Under the pieces are notes generated by a model, which was given only the letters and a program-made list of their open reading frames with translations, ran no database searches and was not told where the DNA came from. From contig UQKY01000021.1 of the NCBI GenBank assembly GCA_900541785.1, forward strand, positions 1 through 31,976: a stretch of DNA of 31,976 bases, given 5' to 3'. A program made the translations under genes and the position numbers. Positions 1 through 7,410 of this stretch are shown one piece after another. The number at the start of each line of letters is the position of its first letter. Positions within the stretch are counted from its first letter, which is position 1. The DNA comes from an uncultured Collinsella sp. (GTDB lineage Bacteria; Actinomycetota; Coriobacteriia; Coriobacteriales; Coriobacteriaceae).

Positions 1-411
1 TGCCGCGGCGATCGCCTCGTCATTGCCTCCGCAGGTGTTGACGACCAGGCCGTCCGCGCCGGCATCGATAAGTCTGGTGAGCGACTCTGCTTCCTTAGCG
101 GGATCGTTGCCGCTAATGGCCGTCATAAGCGAGCAGCCGCGCGCGGCGGCACTGGCGGAAAGTCCTTCGAGCATGGCGCTCGAGAATGGGTTGGCGATGT
201 CGGCCAAGATCACGCCGATGAGATTGGTGCGCGAGGAGCGCAGATTGCGTGCGGCGGCACGCGGGCGATAGCCGGTGCGCTCGATGACCTCGGCAATGCG
301 GGCACGAGTCTCCTCGGTCATTTGCCCGGGACGGTTGTTGAGATAGCGCGAGACCGTGGCCGGACTCACGCCCGCCTCGACGGCAATGTCCTTGATTCTC
401 ATCTGCGCCAT
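1..411 (-). CDS. LacI-family transcriptional regulator, N-terminal part (cut by window edge)
   Basis: The minus strand is open from an ATG at 411 to the left edge (137 codons, no stop). The product begins MAQMRIKDIAVEAGVSPATV, a textbook LacI helix-turn-helix at about residues 4-25, followed by a hinge region and the start of the periplasmic-binding-like domain (LIGVILADIANPFSSAMLEG, about residues 70-90). A GGGG-containing ribosome site lies 6-7 bases before the ATG at 411; the in-frame ATG at 402 is an alternative. LacI proteins bind palindromic operators with a central CG and respond to sugars or sugar derivatives. The ligand-binding part is outside the window, so the inducer cannot be guessed. 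It is the only visible LacI candidate for the AACGTT-centred operators 12-31 kb away; that link is pure inference. Family assignment is secure. Confidence 0.9.
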   Translation of the reverse strand, partial: MAQMRIKDIAVEAGVSPATVSRYLNNRPGQMTEETRARIAEVIERTGYRPRAAARNLRSSRTNLIGVILADIANPFSSAMLEGLSASAAARGCSLMTAISGNDPAKEAESLTRLIDAGADGLVVNTCGGNDEAIAAA

Positions 412-535
412 AGCGCACCCCGTTTCCCCATTGTCGGCAGCCTGAGCCATTTTAGGCATTTTTTAAAAATCTCAGTTGCAAAACGCTGTAGGTGAGCAGC
501 ATCGTTTTTGCGTCTCGAGCAGATGCGATAATGGG
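412..535. other. Intergenic region between the LacI and GntR genes
   Basis: It holds an AT-rich tract (458-475) that could contain the lacI-type gene's minus-strand promoter, and two imperfect direct copies of GAGCAG-ATCG (about 497-507 and 520-530). No convincing terminator or clean -35/-10 pair was found. Confidence 0.3.
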
Positions 536-1228
536 CTAGATAGCCGAGTCTTTAGACAGCTCAAAATAGTCAGGATGCAAGGCGATAACCGGGCCCTGCT
601 CCTCGGGCATCAGGTGCAAGTGCGTCTCTGCCAGATAGCTCGCCGCGTCGGTATCGCCCCTCTTAATGGCCTCGAGAATCCGGCGATGCTGCCGACGAAT
701 CGGCTCCCAATCCAAATCCTGCGACACCATACGCAACCAGTTGTATCGCTCAAAATGTGTGTTGACGCTCTTCATCCAATCCCACAACATGTGACGGCCG
801 GCAATCTCAAAACACGTCTCATGGAACAGGTTGTCCAGATCGAAAAAGCGACGCGTTTCGCTATGGTCGGGCGACTCGGACTCGGCAAGAATCTGCTCGA
901 GCCGCTGCTTTTGCTCGGGCGAGGCGGCCGAACAGCATTTAATAAGCACGCTTCTCTCGAGCTTCTCGCGCAAGAAACAAGCGTTCTCAGCGCGTTCCAT
1001 GCTGATCTTAGAGACGTAGGTGCCGCTTTTGGGACGCGTTTCCACCAGCTCCTGCTCGCGCAGACGCACAAAGGACTCGCGAATGGGTGTGCGCCCGATT
1101 CCCGTCTCTTTTTCCAGACCAATCGCCGAAAGGCGCGTGCCGGGCTTGAGCTCGGCATAGATGATCTTGGAGCGCAATGCGTTGTACGCCTGGTCTTGCA
1201 GGCTCTGATAATGCTGATGCTGTTCCAT
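536..1228 (-). CDS. GntR-family regulator with FCD ligand-binding domain
   Basis: A 230-residue protein with an N-terminal winged helix (about residues 10-75, including RSKIIYAELKPGTRLSAIGL and GIGRTPIRESFVRL) and an all-helical C-terminal FCD-type domain (about 85-215). FCD proteins usually bind organic or sugar acids through a metal held by Asp and His; suitable residues appear in FFDLDNLFHETCFEIAGRHM and in the AETHLHLM segment. I start it at 1228 (MEQHQHYQS), which follows a GAGGG ribosome site; a longer frame reaches 1270. It lies just upstream of the partial LacI gene on the same strand, 124 bp apart. The palindromic repeat at 1301-1369 sits in its upstream region. The target genes are not apparent from the sequence. 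Confidence 0.85.
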   Translation of the reverse strand: MEQHQHYQSLQDQAYNALRSKIIYAELKPGTRLSAIGLEKETGIGRTPIRESFVRLREQELVETRPKSGTYVSKISMERAENACFLREKLERSVLIKCCSAASPEQKQRLEQILAESESPDHSETRRFFDLDNLFHETCFEIAGRHMLWDWMKSVNTHFERYNWLRMVSQDLDWEPIRRQHRRILEAIKRGDTDAASYLAETHLHLMPEEQGPVIALHPDYFELSKDSAI

Positions 1229-1300
1229 AAAGCCCTCGGATGAAGCCCACGGTTTGTCGAATACCACCATGCAATACTATCGCATCCCCCGCCCCCTCAT

Positions 1301-1369
1301 AAGTTGCGGTGGAATAGTTCCTGTTCAAGGCCTTCAGCAGCAAAAACAGGAACTATTCCACCGCAACTT
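1301..1369. repeat. Dispersed palindromic repeat, copy 1 (perfect 25-bp stem)
   Basis: The arms 1301-1325 and 1345-1369 are perfect reverse complements over 25 bp with a 19-base loop. The outer arm reads AAGTTGCGGTGGAATAG. The same outer arm recurs at 13678-13740 and 16592-16658, and in antisense orientation the loop of this copy resembles that of copy 3 (shared CTGTTTT-GCTG and a later GCCT). It lies upstream of the GntR gene, where a transcription terminator is not expected, so it is better described as a member of a REP/MITE-like family than as a terminator. Confidence 0.9.
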
Positions 1370-1433
1370 CCAACAGTCTTTTTGGGACGTGGCTTTTTTG
1401 GCTACCCTGAGCCGCAGGTCGGCCCCTTGCCAC

Positions 1434-1582
1434 AAAAGGGGCCCATCTACTACGTTAACGCGGAGAGCCCAGACCATGCTGAAAAGTGCGAAAACAAAAC
1501 CGCAGGTAGACAGCTTGTCGATTTTCGAAAAAGCCGACTATGGTTGACCCCTGCGGCTTAAACGTAGTAGATAGGCCCTTTT
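1434..1582. repeat. Nested inverted-repeat element of about 150 bp
   Basis: Outer arms at 1434-1458 and 1558-1582 share a perfect ATCTACTACGTT core (1445-1456 against its complement) and GGGCC flanks, with one small indel. Inside lie a second stem, CCGCAGG at 1500-1506 with CCTGCGG at 1550-1556, and an apical segment around TTTTCGAAAA flanked by GTCG and CGAC. It looks like a three-tier hairpin. No coding frame here looks like a protein. It is adjacent to the palindrome at 1301-1369, so two repeat families are stacked between the GntR gene and the ATPase gene. Confidence 0.75.
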
Positions 1583-1720
1583 CGTGGCGCAGCACTACTG
1601 CACCCCAAATTGGCACCCCGAGCCCTCGTGAGTTGCCAACAAGCTGTTCGCCCAGCGCTTTATCCGCGCGGCATTTGGAAAATAGCACCACCGCAAAACC
1701 CTCGAGTAGCGCTTACTTTG

Positions 1721-1780
1721 CTATATCTCACTATACTTTGCTATATCTTGCTATACTTTGCTATATCTTGCTATATCTTG
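1721..1780 (+). repeat. Six tandem 10-bp repeats (CTATATCTTG / CTATACTTTG) upstream of the ATPase
   Basis: Six consecutive 10-bp units of consensus CTATAYYTTG run up to 16 bases before the ATPase start; a seventh, degenerate unit may precede them (1711-1720). Two forms alternate in part, giving a 20-bp super-period. Each unit contains a TATATC or TATACT hexamer close to a -10 box, in phase with one helical turn. This could be a multi-promoter array, a protein-binding array, or a slippage-prone switch. Confidence 0.9.
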
Positions 1781-1796
1781 AGCAAAGGTGGCTCAC

Positions 1797-2888
1797 ATGC
1801 AAACAAACCCTTTTAAGCCCACAGCAGGTAAAACACCTCCCACGATTATCGGCCGCGAAGATGTACTTGAAGAATTCAGTGAAGGCCTCACCAACGGGCC
1901 TGGTGCCCCGGGGCGCCTAATGCGCATAGCCGGCGTCCGTGGAACGGGCAAGACGGTCCTCCTTGACGAGTGCTCACGTTTGGCGCAAAGCCGTGGCTGG
2001 ACGGTCATAAAAGAGGTCGCAACCGAGGGACTTTGCCAACGCATTCTCGAACAGCTGCAGCCCAAATTCCAGGCCAAACACGCCAGATTTGAGCCCACCG
2101 TAGCTGGCATATCCATCGGCAGCATAGACATTGAGCGAATCGGTCCATCGCTACGCGACGCCATGAGACAGACAATATCCAAGAATGAAAATGGCCTGCT
2201 CATCACTCTCGACGAGGTTCAAGACGCAGAGCTCGATGAGGTCCGAACGCTCTCCATTGCGATTCAGCAGGTTATCGGCGAAGACCTTGATATCGCCTTT
2301 GTTTTTGCGGGGCTGCCTTCGATGATTGAAAGCATCATCAACGGAAAGACACTTACGTTTTTGCGCCGTGCCCTCCCCTTTGACCTGAAGGCTGTGGCAG
2401 TAACCGAAGTGTCGTACTCCCTCGAGGAAACCATTGAAGCGTCTGGCATGGAGTTGCAGCCAGGTATTGCCGGCCAACTTGCCGAGGCAACGCAAGGTTA
2501 TCCTTTCATGATCCAACTCGTTGGATACTACGCATGGCAGTTGGCAAGACGCGCACATACACCGATTATTGGAGAAGAAGAAGCCGAGCGCGGCATTGCA
2601 ACGGCACGCGAACGCTTCTGTGCCATGGTGATTGAGCCCGCGCTACAGCGCATTCCGCCCACGTGCATCGCTTATCTGCTGAGCATGGCATCTTTGGGGC
2701 AGACGAGCTCGACCAGCATGGTTGCCGATGCCCTAAACAAAACGCCTCAACAGGTGAGTTCCGTCCGCAGCCGCCTGTTAAGAGAATCGATTATCGAGGC
2801 TCCCTCGTACGGCAAGGTCTCATTTGCCATCCCCTACATGCGCGACTACCTCTACGAGCACAAAGCCGAACTGGAAGTTGAACTGTAG
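1797..2888 (+). CDS. P-loop AAA-type ATPase with C-terminal winged-helix-like region
   Basis: A 363-residue protein. The Walker A motif GVRGTGKT is at residues 46-53 and the Walker B motif LLITLDE has its acidic pair at D139-E140. The layout (an N-terminal IIGREDVLEEF segment, the nucleotide-binding domain, then a helical and winged-helix-like C-terminus around SSTSMVADALNKTPQQVSSV) fits the Orc1/Cdc6-like or 'archaeal ATPase' branch of AAA proteins, many of which are of unknown function. I choose the ATG at 1797, which has AAAGG eight bases upstream, over the in-frame GTG at 1788, which overlaps that site. It stands alone between repeat-rich stretches and next to a broken integrase, so it may be cargo of an integrated element. 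Its 10-bp promoter array is unusual. Role unknown. Confidence 0.8.
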   Translation: MQTNPFKPTAGKTPPTIIGREDVLEEFSEGLTNGPGAPGRLMRIAGVRGTGKTVLLDECSRLAQSRGWTVIKEVATEGLCQRILEQLQPKFQAKHARFEPTVAGISIGSIDIERIGPSLRDAMRQTISKNENGLLITLDEVQDAELDEVRTLSIAIQQVIGEDLDIAFVFAGLPSMIESIINGKTLTFLRRALPFDLKAVAVTEVSYSLEETIEASGMELQPGIAGQLAEATQGYPFMIQLVGYYAWQLARRAHTPIIGEEEAERGIATARERFCAMVIEPALQRIPPTCIAYLLSMASLGQTSSTSMVADALNKTPQQVSSVRSRLLRESIIEAPSYGKVSFAIPYMRDYLYEHKAELEVEL

Positions 2889-2908
2889 AAACGGCAACTG
2901 CCCTGCAA

Positions 2909-3060
2909 GACGAAAACCGTTTTCGTACGGATTAAAGCAGACGTAAACGATTTTCGTCTTGATTTGCGTACGGAATTAAGACGTAAATTGCGCTTTCGTA
3001 CGCTTATTACCAGACGCAAATTGTTTTCGTCCGGCCATGCGTCCCCAATCTAGACGAAAA
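2909..3060. repeat. Iterated GACGnAAA...TTTTCGT hairpin units
   Basis: The motif GACG(A/T/C)AAA begins at 2909, 2940, 2980, 3013 and 3052. In the first four units it is followed after a few bases by (C/T)TTTCGT, so each is a small imperfect hairpin; spacing is 31, 40, 33 and 39 bases. The last unit is only a half. The cluster lies between the convergent ends of the ATPase and the integrase remnant. It could be an iteron-like protein-binding array or a degenerate bidirectional terminator cluster. No function is evident. Confidence 0.65.
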
Positions 3061-4330
3061 GAGCCCCGAGCTCGTATTGAACTGCATCCCAATTCTTGGA
3101 CGGGCGCCGATGCCCTGATCTCTGCCATGTCGAGGTGCGAGATCAAATCCTTGGCGCGCTCGCCGGAGTGGTATGCCTTGTTCGGCGCCACCTTCCTGTA
3201 GAGCTTCTTGAGCTTCGTCTTCCCCTTGTTGCCCGGCGGCATCTCCGTCTCAGGTGGCAACCCTAGGAAGGACAGGACGCCGGGCAGGTCGCACAGCATC
3301 ACGTCCTCGATGTCGGCCTTGGCCGCCAGGTCGACGACTCTCTGCGCTGTCGGCGAGATGTTCGGGGTGCTGCTACCGCCCGCTGGTTCGGAAGCTGGCG
3401 GGCAGTAGCGGGCAGTAGCGGCAGTAGCGGTGTGGCTCGATAGGCCCGAATATCCGTAAGGAAGGTGCTCGCTCTCATATGTGCTGATATGCCTCGCCTC
3501 GCGAACCTTGGGATGCTTCCTGAGGTAATCCCTCAATTCGAGCCACTCTTTATTCTCATAACGCTTCGAAATCGTTTCCCCGTCGACAGTTTCCTTCACA
3601 TAATGGTATGTTCGAACGCCTTCGAACTTGCCGAACCCGTTCTCGACGCTGAAGTTTCTGAACCAGCGCGAAAACCCATTCAGGTCCATGAAGTTGACTT
3701 GGGGATGCCTGTCTTTCGTTCGTTCGAATGAGTGGACGAGCGGAGTGCCTTTGACTTGTTCCAGGCCGAAGGCTTCCATTTCGCGGGCCTGCTCCTTTTT
3801 CCAGAATTCGAGATACGACGTCAGCGTCTCGCTTATCGAGATCCTCCGCACGCTTTTCTTGCTTTTGGGCGAGCGAACGCTTCGATCGGCCGCGAACTGC
3901 TGCTCAATGAGGATGCTTCTGTTCTCGACGGAGACATCGGACCACGTCATCCCGAGGGCTTCTGCCCTTCTCATGTCGGTGTCGAGCATGAGCATCACGC
4001 ATGTGATGTGCGCGTCCGGTTCTCGATTGAGTAGGATGTCGAGTAGGCGAGCGGCGTGATGGTTCCTTCGCGGTTGTCGTGGAACTTTTTTGCGTACGAG
4101 CCGACGGTGTCCCTCGATTTTTGGACGTAGGTGCCGCTGTTGAGTTCTGCCTTGTAGGCTTCGAGTGCGGCGTCGACCTCTCGGCTTTTGGTGGTATGTA
4201 TGGTCTGCCACGGCGAATAGCGGTATTTGCCCGTGACCGGATCCTTGCCGAGGCTGTGACGGTAGCGCCACGTGTATTTGTCGCGGCGTTGCTTCGTTCC
4301 TTTGCCTATGACGAGAGGTCGGTCGTTCAT
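2976..4330 (-). pseudogene. Degenerate tyrosine recombinase (phage/ICE-type integrase)
   Basis: The N-terminus (ATG at 4330) has the arm-binding layout of ICE and phage integrases (YTWRYRHSLGKDPVTGKYRY, then TVGSYAKKFHDNREG). That frame ends at 3995. The catalytic core resumes in another frame, which carries the first catalytic arginine region (MLMLDTDMRRAEALGMTWSD) and SRWFRNFSVENGFGKFEG. The join near 4040-4060 omits essentially the whole core-binding domain, so it looks like an out-of-frame internal deletion. The expected HxLRH and catalytic tyrosine block is absent; the frame runs on into unrelated sequence to 2976, crossing a short tandem repeat at 3401-3429. The protein should be inactive. 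It sits next to the tRNA remnant, as expected for the integrase end of an integrated element. The downstream 130 or so codons are not recognised. Confidence 0.75.
3401..3429. repeat. Short tandem repeat GGCAGTAGCG (10+10+9 bp)
   Basis: Two exact copies of GGCAGTAGCG (3401-3420) are followed by a copy one base shorter (3421-3429). Because the units are not multiples of three, copy-number change here would shift the frame of the integrase remnant. Confidence 0.85.
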
Positions 4331-4403
4331 CGTGTTCCTTGCCTGAAGTGCCTGAGAATCGCGCTCGGTTGCGCGGAATGGCGCAAAGGGCTGGGGCGGG
4401 TGG

Positions 4404-4455
4404 GCATTACCCTTGGTGGTGGGCCCTGCGTGGGGTCACACCCCAAGGGTAATGC
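4404..4455. other. Hairpin upstream of the integrase remnant
   Basis: GCATTACCCTTGG (from 4404) pairs perfectly with CCAAGGGTAATGC (ending at 4455), with outer GGCGG and CCGCC flanks. It lies in the presumed promoter region of the integrase gene on the element side of the tRNA remnant. It could be a control hairpin or a recombination-associated structure. Confidence 0.6.
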
Positions 4456-4483
4456 TCCGCCTGACCGCTTTCAAGCTCGTTGT

Positions 4484-4580
4484 GGGTCGAATTTGGGTCG
4501 AATTATTCCGCGTACTTTTCTTTCGTAAATCTATGAAAACATCAAATGACCTGGAGTTATATTGACTTCAATTTGGGTCG
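4484..4580. repeat. Three direct GGGTCGAA repeats beside the tRNA remnant
   Basis: GGGTCGAATT occurs at 4484 and 4495 (11 bp apart) and GGGTCGAAAT at 4575. Short direct repeats flanking a tRNA attachment core on the integrase side are typical of arm-type integrase-binding sites; that role is inferred here. Confidence 0.5.
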
Positions 4581-4610
4581 AAATGTCTGAATGAAACAAC
4601 GTCGTAGCGA

Positions 4611-4656
4611 CCTCATAACCCGAAGGTCGGTGGTTCAAATCCGCCCCCCGCGACCA
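4611..4656 (+). other. 3' fragment of a tRNA-Met (CAU): probable attachment-site remnant
   Basis: From the anticodon loop CTCATAA (4612-4618) to the encoded CCA end (4656) the sequence is a good tRNA 3' half: the anticodon stem 3' strand CCCGA, a T arm GGTGG-TTCAAAT-CCGCC, and an acceptor 3' strand CCCCGCG followed by ACCA. The 5' side does not provide the D arm, the anticodon stem partner or the acceptor strand, so no complete tRNA can fold. A bare 3' half with the native terminator behind it, next to an integrase, is the usual trace left where an element integrated into a tRNA 3' end. On that reading the element extends to the left and the restored intact tRNA would be left of the window or has been lost. 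Confidence 0.8.
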
Positions 4657-4665
4657 TGAAACTTC

Positions 4666-4698
4666 AGGTCGGAAGCATAAAAGCTCCCGACCTTTTTC
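4666..4698 (+). terminator. Rho-independent terminator behind the tRNA-Met remnant
   Basis: AGGTCGG (4666-4672) pairs with CCGACCT (4687-4693) and is followed by a T tract. It lies 10 bases after the CCA end, as expected for the original tRNA terminator, and supports the idea that this side is the old chromosome flank. Confidence 0.8.
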
Positions 4699-4915
4699 TT
4701 TGTCTAGGGGTTTCGGCATCTCTCGTTCTTTGGGTACCTCGAGGCGGGCAATCAGATAGATGCTTACGAGTATCATAGGGTCTTTTTACGTCGCGGTCGT
4801 GTCTCGTACTGGTGCGCCGCTCTTTGTGGGACGTGTCACTTTGCCATAGGTTGTCCGGCGGCGGGGCGCAGGTCGTTCCCCGTGGCGTCGCTCCTTTCGA
4901 CGCTACGCTGCCTGG
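4699..4915. other. Intergenic region with no recognised gene
   Basis: Short open frames occur on both strands, but none has a ribosome site or a recognisable motif. No clear terminator for the alkyltransferase-like gene that ends at 4916 was identified. Confidence 0.4.
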
Positions 4916-5224
4916 CTACTCGTTCCACTGGTGCTTTTTCATGTCGACGCAGCCGTTGTCTCGGAAGGCGACTCCTTCCTCCGTCAGTAGTGCTCGCTGG
5001 TCGGGGAAGTTTGGCGCGAGGCGTCCCGCGTGGTTGACGACGCGGTGGCAGGGATAATCGCCGTAGCGATCCGCCTCGCTCAGCACCGCTCCGACCAGGC
5101 GAGAGTTTTTCTCCCTGCCGATGAGGCGCGCTATCTGACCGTACGAGGCGACGCATCCCGCCGGAATCTCTGCCACGACGGAGAGAATCTCATAAACCAA
5201 ATCTTCGTCCAGGACTTTTCCCAT
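4916..5224 (-). CDS. Single-domain MGMT-like DNA alkyltransferase family protein
   Basis: A 102-residue protein matching only the C-terminal DNA-binding domain of O6-alkylguanine-DNA methyltransferases: PAGCVASYGQIARLIG (recognition helix area, residues 21-36) and YPCHRVVN with the acceptor-type cysteine at residue 59, followed by GRLAPNFPDQRALL. Alkyltransferase-like (Atl) proteins of the same size normally have Trp in place of this Cys and only flag lesions; here the PCHR motif is kept, so real dealkylation chemistry is possible. The usual N-terminal Ada/MGMT domain is absent. The ATG at 5224 follows GGGAG at a suitable distance. There is a 174-bp gap to the CBS gene upstream, so it is probably independently expressed. 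Confidence 0.85.
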   Translation of the reverse strand: MGKVLDEDLVYEILSVVAEIPAGCVASYGQIARLIGREKNSRLVGAVLSEADRYGDYPCHRVVNHAGRLAPNFPDQRALLTEEGVAFRDNGCVDMKKHQWNE

Positions 5225-5398
5225 CGTATCGCTCCCGTGTTCGCTTTTGCCTTCGGGGGCGCGGCGCCGATCACCCGTGCTGCGATTTTCGCAGCTCCCC
5301 TTACCGAAGCATCGAGGGAAAGCGCGTGCGTGTCAAGGTTGTCTGGTCCAGTTGCTGGCTCGATGCCTCGAGATGTTCGCCTCAAGTGCGACCTGCCC

Positions 5399-5905
5399 CT
5401 ATTGGAAAAGGATGCCGAAGATGTATTTGGTGATGGCGGAGCGGCGGATGACCCCCACGAGTTTGCCCTCGTCATCAACCACAGGAAGCTTCTTGAACTT
5501 CTTCTTCGCCAGCAGCGCGGCGACGCGGGCGATGCTCTGCTCGGGACGGGCACACACTACCTGGCGCGTCGCGAAATCCATGACGCAGCGATCCTTCAGG
5601 TCTTCGATGCGCTGCTCAAGGCTCTGATCGTCGAAGTACAGCATGGACGCGTCGCCGCCCGTGAAGATGGTGTGAGCGCGATGCTGCGCGATGGCTCCCA
5701 TGACATCGCCGTCGGAGATGAACCCGACCACCTGGTTGCGCTCATCGATTACGGGCATGCTGCTCACCTCGTTTTCGGCGAGCATGCGCACCACGTCGGA
5801 AATCGTGCAATCCTGCGTGCAGGTGAACGGCTCTTCAATCATGATGCTCGAAACGGGCGTCCCCTCGAGCTCGAGCGGGATGCGCTCGGACAGAATCTCG
5901 GACAT
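5399..5905 (-). CDS. Tandem CBS-domain protein
   Basis: A 168-residue protein consisting almost only of two CBS domains: the first about residues 18-75 (CTISDVVRMLAENEVSSMPV, then NQVVGFISDGDVMGAI), the second about 100-165 (SIARVAALLAKKKFKKLPVV, then GKLVGVIRRSAITKYIF). CBS pairs bind adenine nucleotides and act as energy sensors. Its ribosome site GAAGGAGG lies in the last codons of the upstream transporter gene and its ATG follows the transporter stop by three bases, so translation is coupled. It is probably a soluble regulator made together with the transporter; the partner and ligand are not known. Confidence 0.88.
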   Translation of the reverse strand: MSEILSERIPLELEGTPVSSIMIEEPFTCTQDCTISDVVRMLAENEVSSMPVIDERNQVVGFISDGDVMGAIAQHRAHTIFTGGDASMLYFDDQSLEQRIEDLKDRCVMDFATRQVVCARPEQSIARVAALLAKKKFKKLPVVDDEGKLVGVIRRSAITKYIFGILFQ

Positions 5906-5908
5906 CGC

Positions 5909-7348
5909 TTATGCCTCCTTCGTTTTCGGTGCGGTTTTCTTGGTGCGCACGCTGAATATGGCGCAGATAAGGGAAACGAGGCCGATTGCCGCGCACACCT
6001 TGTAAGCGATGCCCGCGCCCACGGCGGTGGCTACTTGGATGCTCGCATCGACGCCGGCCGACGCGGTGACGCTTGTCATGACCGTGATGATGAGCGCCGT
6101 GCACAAACCGCCGGCGACCTGGCGGCCGGTGTTCGCGATGGCGTTGCCGTGGGCGATCATGTCATTTTTCAAGGCATTGACACCCCATGTGTTCACCGGC
6201 ATGTTCGCGAGCGACTGGCCGGCGGACTGCAGCATGCAGAACAGCGCAACCACCAAGATGGGCGTGTTTACCGTCGAAAGCGAGAGCAGAAACAGGGCGC
6301 CGGTCATGAGGGCCAGGCCGACGATCGAGATGACACGCGGACCGAACTTGTCGAACACCACGCCGGAGATAGGGCTGATGATGATGCCCACCGCCGCGGC
6401 GGGAAGCATGGCCATGCCGGTTTCGAAGGCCGAAGCGCCAAGCGAGGTTTGCAGCAGCAACGGCAACAGCGTGTTGGTGACCAGGCATGCGGCGTTGATG
6501 AGCGTGACGATGATGGCAGCCACGCGGAACTCGCGCGTCTTGAGCGTGCCCAGTTGAAGCAACGGGTCCTCGATTTTGCCCTGGCGTACGACGAACAGCA
6601 CCAAGCACACGACACCCGCGACGATCGAGCCGAGCACCACGGGGTTGCCCCAACCCATCGACGAGGCGCTCGAGAACCCGTAGAGAAGTCCGCCGAAGGC
6701 GATGGTGGAGAGGACGACCGAGGGCAGGTCGAGCTTGGGGTTCTTCAGCTCGCCCACGTTTTTCAGCATGAACACGCCCAGCACCAGCACGAGAATTGCG
6801 AGGGGGACGATGGCGCCGATCATGGTGCGCCAGCCGTACGTGTCGATCACCGCGCCGCCTACGACGGGGCCGACCGCGGGACCCGCCGACATGACGATGC
6901 CCGCCATGCCCATAGCCGTTCCTCGTTTCTCGACGGGGAACACCAGCATGGGAACCACCGAGACAAGCGGCATGAGCACGCCTGAGCCCGCCGCTTGCAA
7001 CACGCGACCGATGATGAGGAACAGGAAATCAGGGGCTGCGGCGCACAGCAGCGTGCCCAGCGCGAACACCAGCGTCGCCCCGAAGAATAGCGCGCGGGTG
7101 CTGAACTTGTCGATAAGGAACGCCGAAACGGGGACCATGATGCCGCTCACCAGCGGGTATATGGACATGATCCACTGGGCAGTCGAGGCATCGATGGCGA
7201 AATCGGACATGATGACCGGCAGCGCAGGCGACATCACCGTTTGGTTCAGTAGCGCCAAGAAGGCACCCAGGACGACGACCGCGACGATGCGGATCTGGGT
7301 ACCGGTAATGCGCCCATTGGCGGGCGCGACCGTACAATTATCAGACAT
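5909..7348 (-). CDS. MFS transporter, DHA2 (EmrB/QacA-like) drug:H+ antiporter family
   Basis: A 479-residue polytopic membrane protein with about 14 predicted hydrophobic segments. Early motifs fit DHA2 proteins: LALLNQTVMSPALPVIMSDF in the first membrane segment, GRVLQAAGSGVLMPL and GPAVGPVVGGAVIDTYGWRT (antiporter motif C region in the fifth segment). Members export hydrophobic drugs, dyes or bile-type amphiphiles by proton antiport; the substrate cannot be told here. The start at 7348 has GAAGGA five bases upstream. It forms a two-gene operon with the CBS protein. The palindrome at 7411-7431 lies in the likely promoter region and could be the operator of a local repressor, which is not encoded next to it. 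Confidence 0.88.
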   Translation of the reverse strand: MSDNCTVAPANGRITGTQIRIVAVVVLGAFLALLNQTVMSPALPVIMSDFAIDASTAQWIMSIYPLVSGIMVPVSAFLIDKFSTRALFFGATLVFALGTLLCAAAPDFLFLIIGRVLQAAGSGVLMPLVSVVPMLVFPVEKRGTAMGMAGIVMSAGPAVGPVVGGAVIDTYGWRTMIGAIVPLAILVLVLGVFMLKNVGELKNPKLDLPSVVLSTIAFGGLLYGFSSASSMGWGNPVVLGSIVAGVVCLVLFVVRQGKIEDPLLQLGTLKTREFRVAAIIVTLINAACLVTNTLLPLLLQTSLGASAFETGMAMLPAAAVGIIISPISGVVFDKFGPRVISIVGLALMTGALFLLSLSTVNTPILVVALFCMLQSAGQSLANMPVNTWGVNALKNDMIAHGNAIANTGRQVAGGLCTALIITVMTSVTASAGVDASIQVATAVGAGIAYKVCAAIGLVSLICAIFSVRTKKTAPKTKEA

Positions 7349-7410
7349 AAGCTTCCTTCGTATCTATTCGATTCTTCGCCGAAGGCGCGCCGGCCCACGG
7401 GCGAAATAAC

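Noticed and set aside
1721..1780. A CRISPR array
   Set aside because: The units are 10 bp, directly abutting and without unique spacers, and no cas gene is near.
1540..1920. Small plus-strand frames in the repeat region before the ATPase
   Set aside because: They cross the nested inverted repeat and the 10-bp tandem array and overlap the start of the ATPase in another frame; no ribosome site or motif.
4570..4656. A complete tRNA-Met gene
   Set aside because: The D arm, the 5' acceptor strand and the 5' side of the anticodon stem cannot be found upstream of 4611; only the 3' half is present.
4531..4776. An 81-codon minus-strand frame over the tRNA remnant
   Set aside because: It reads through the tRNA fragment and its terminator, a familiar source of false small proteins, and has no ribosome site.
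5030..6985. A 651-codon open frame on the plus strand
   Set aside because: It lies antisense to the clearly coding CBS and DHA2 transporter genes, its translation is low-complexity (rich in H, R, D, A) and shows no domain. High GC makes such shadows common.
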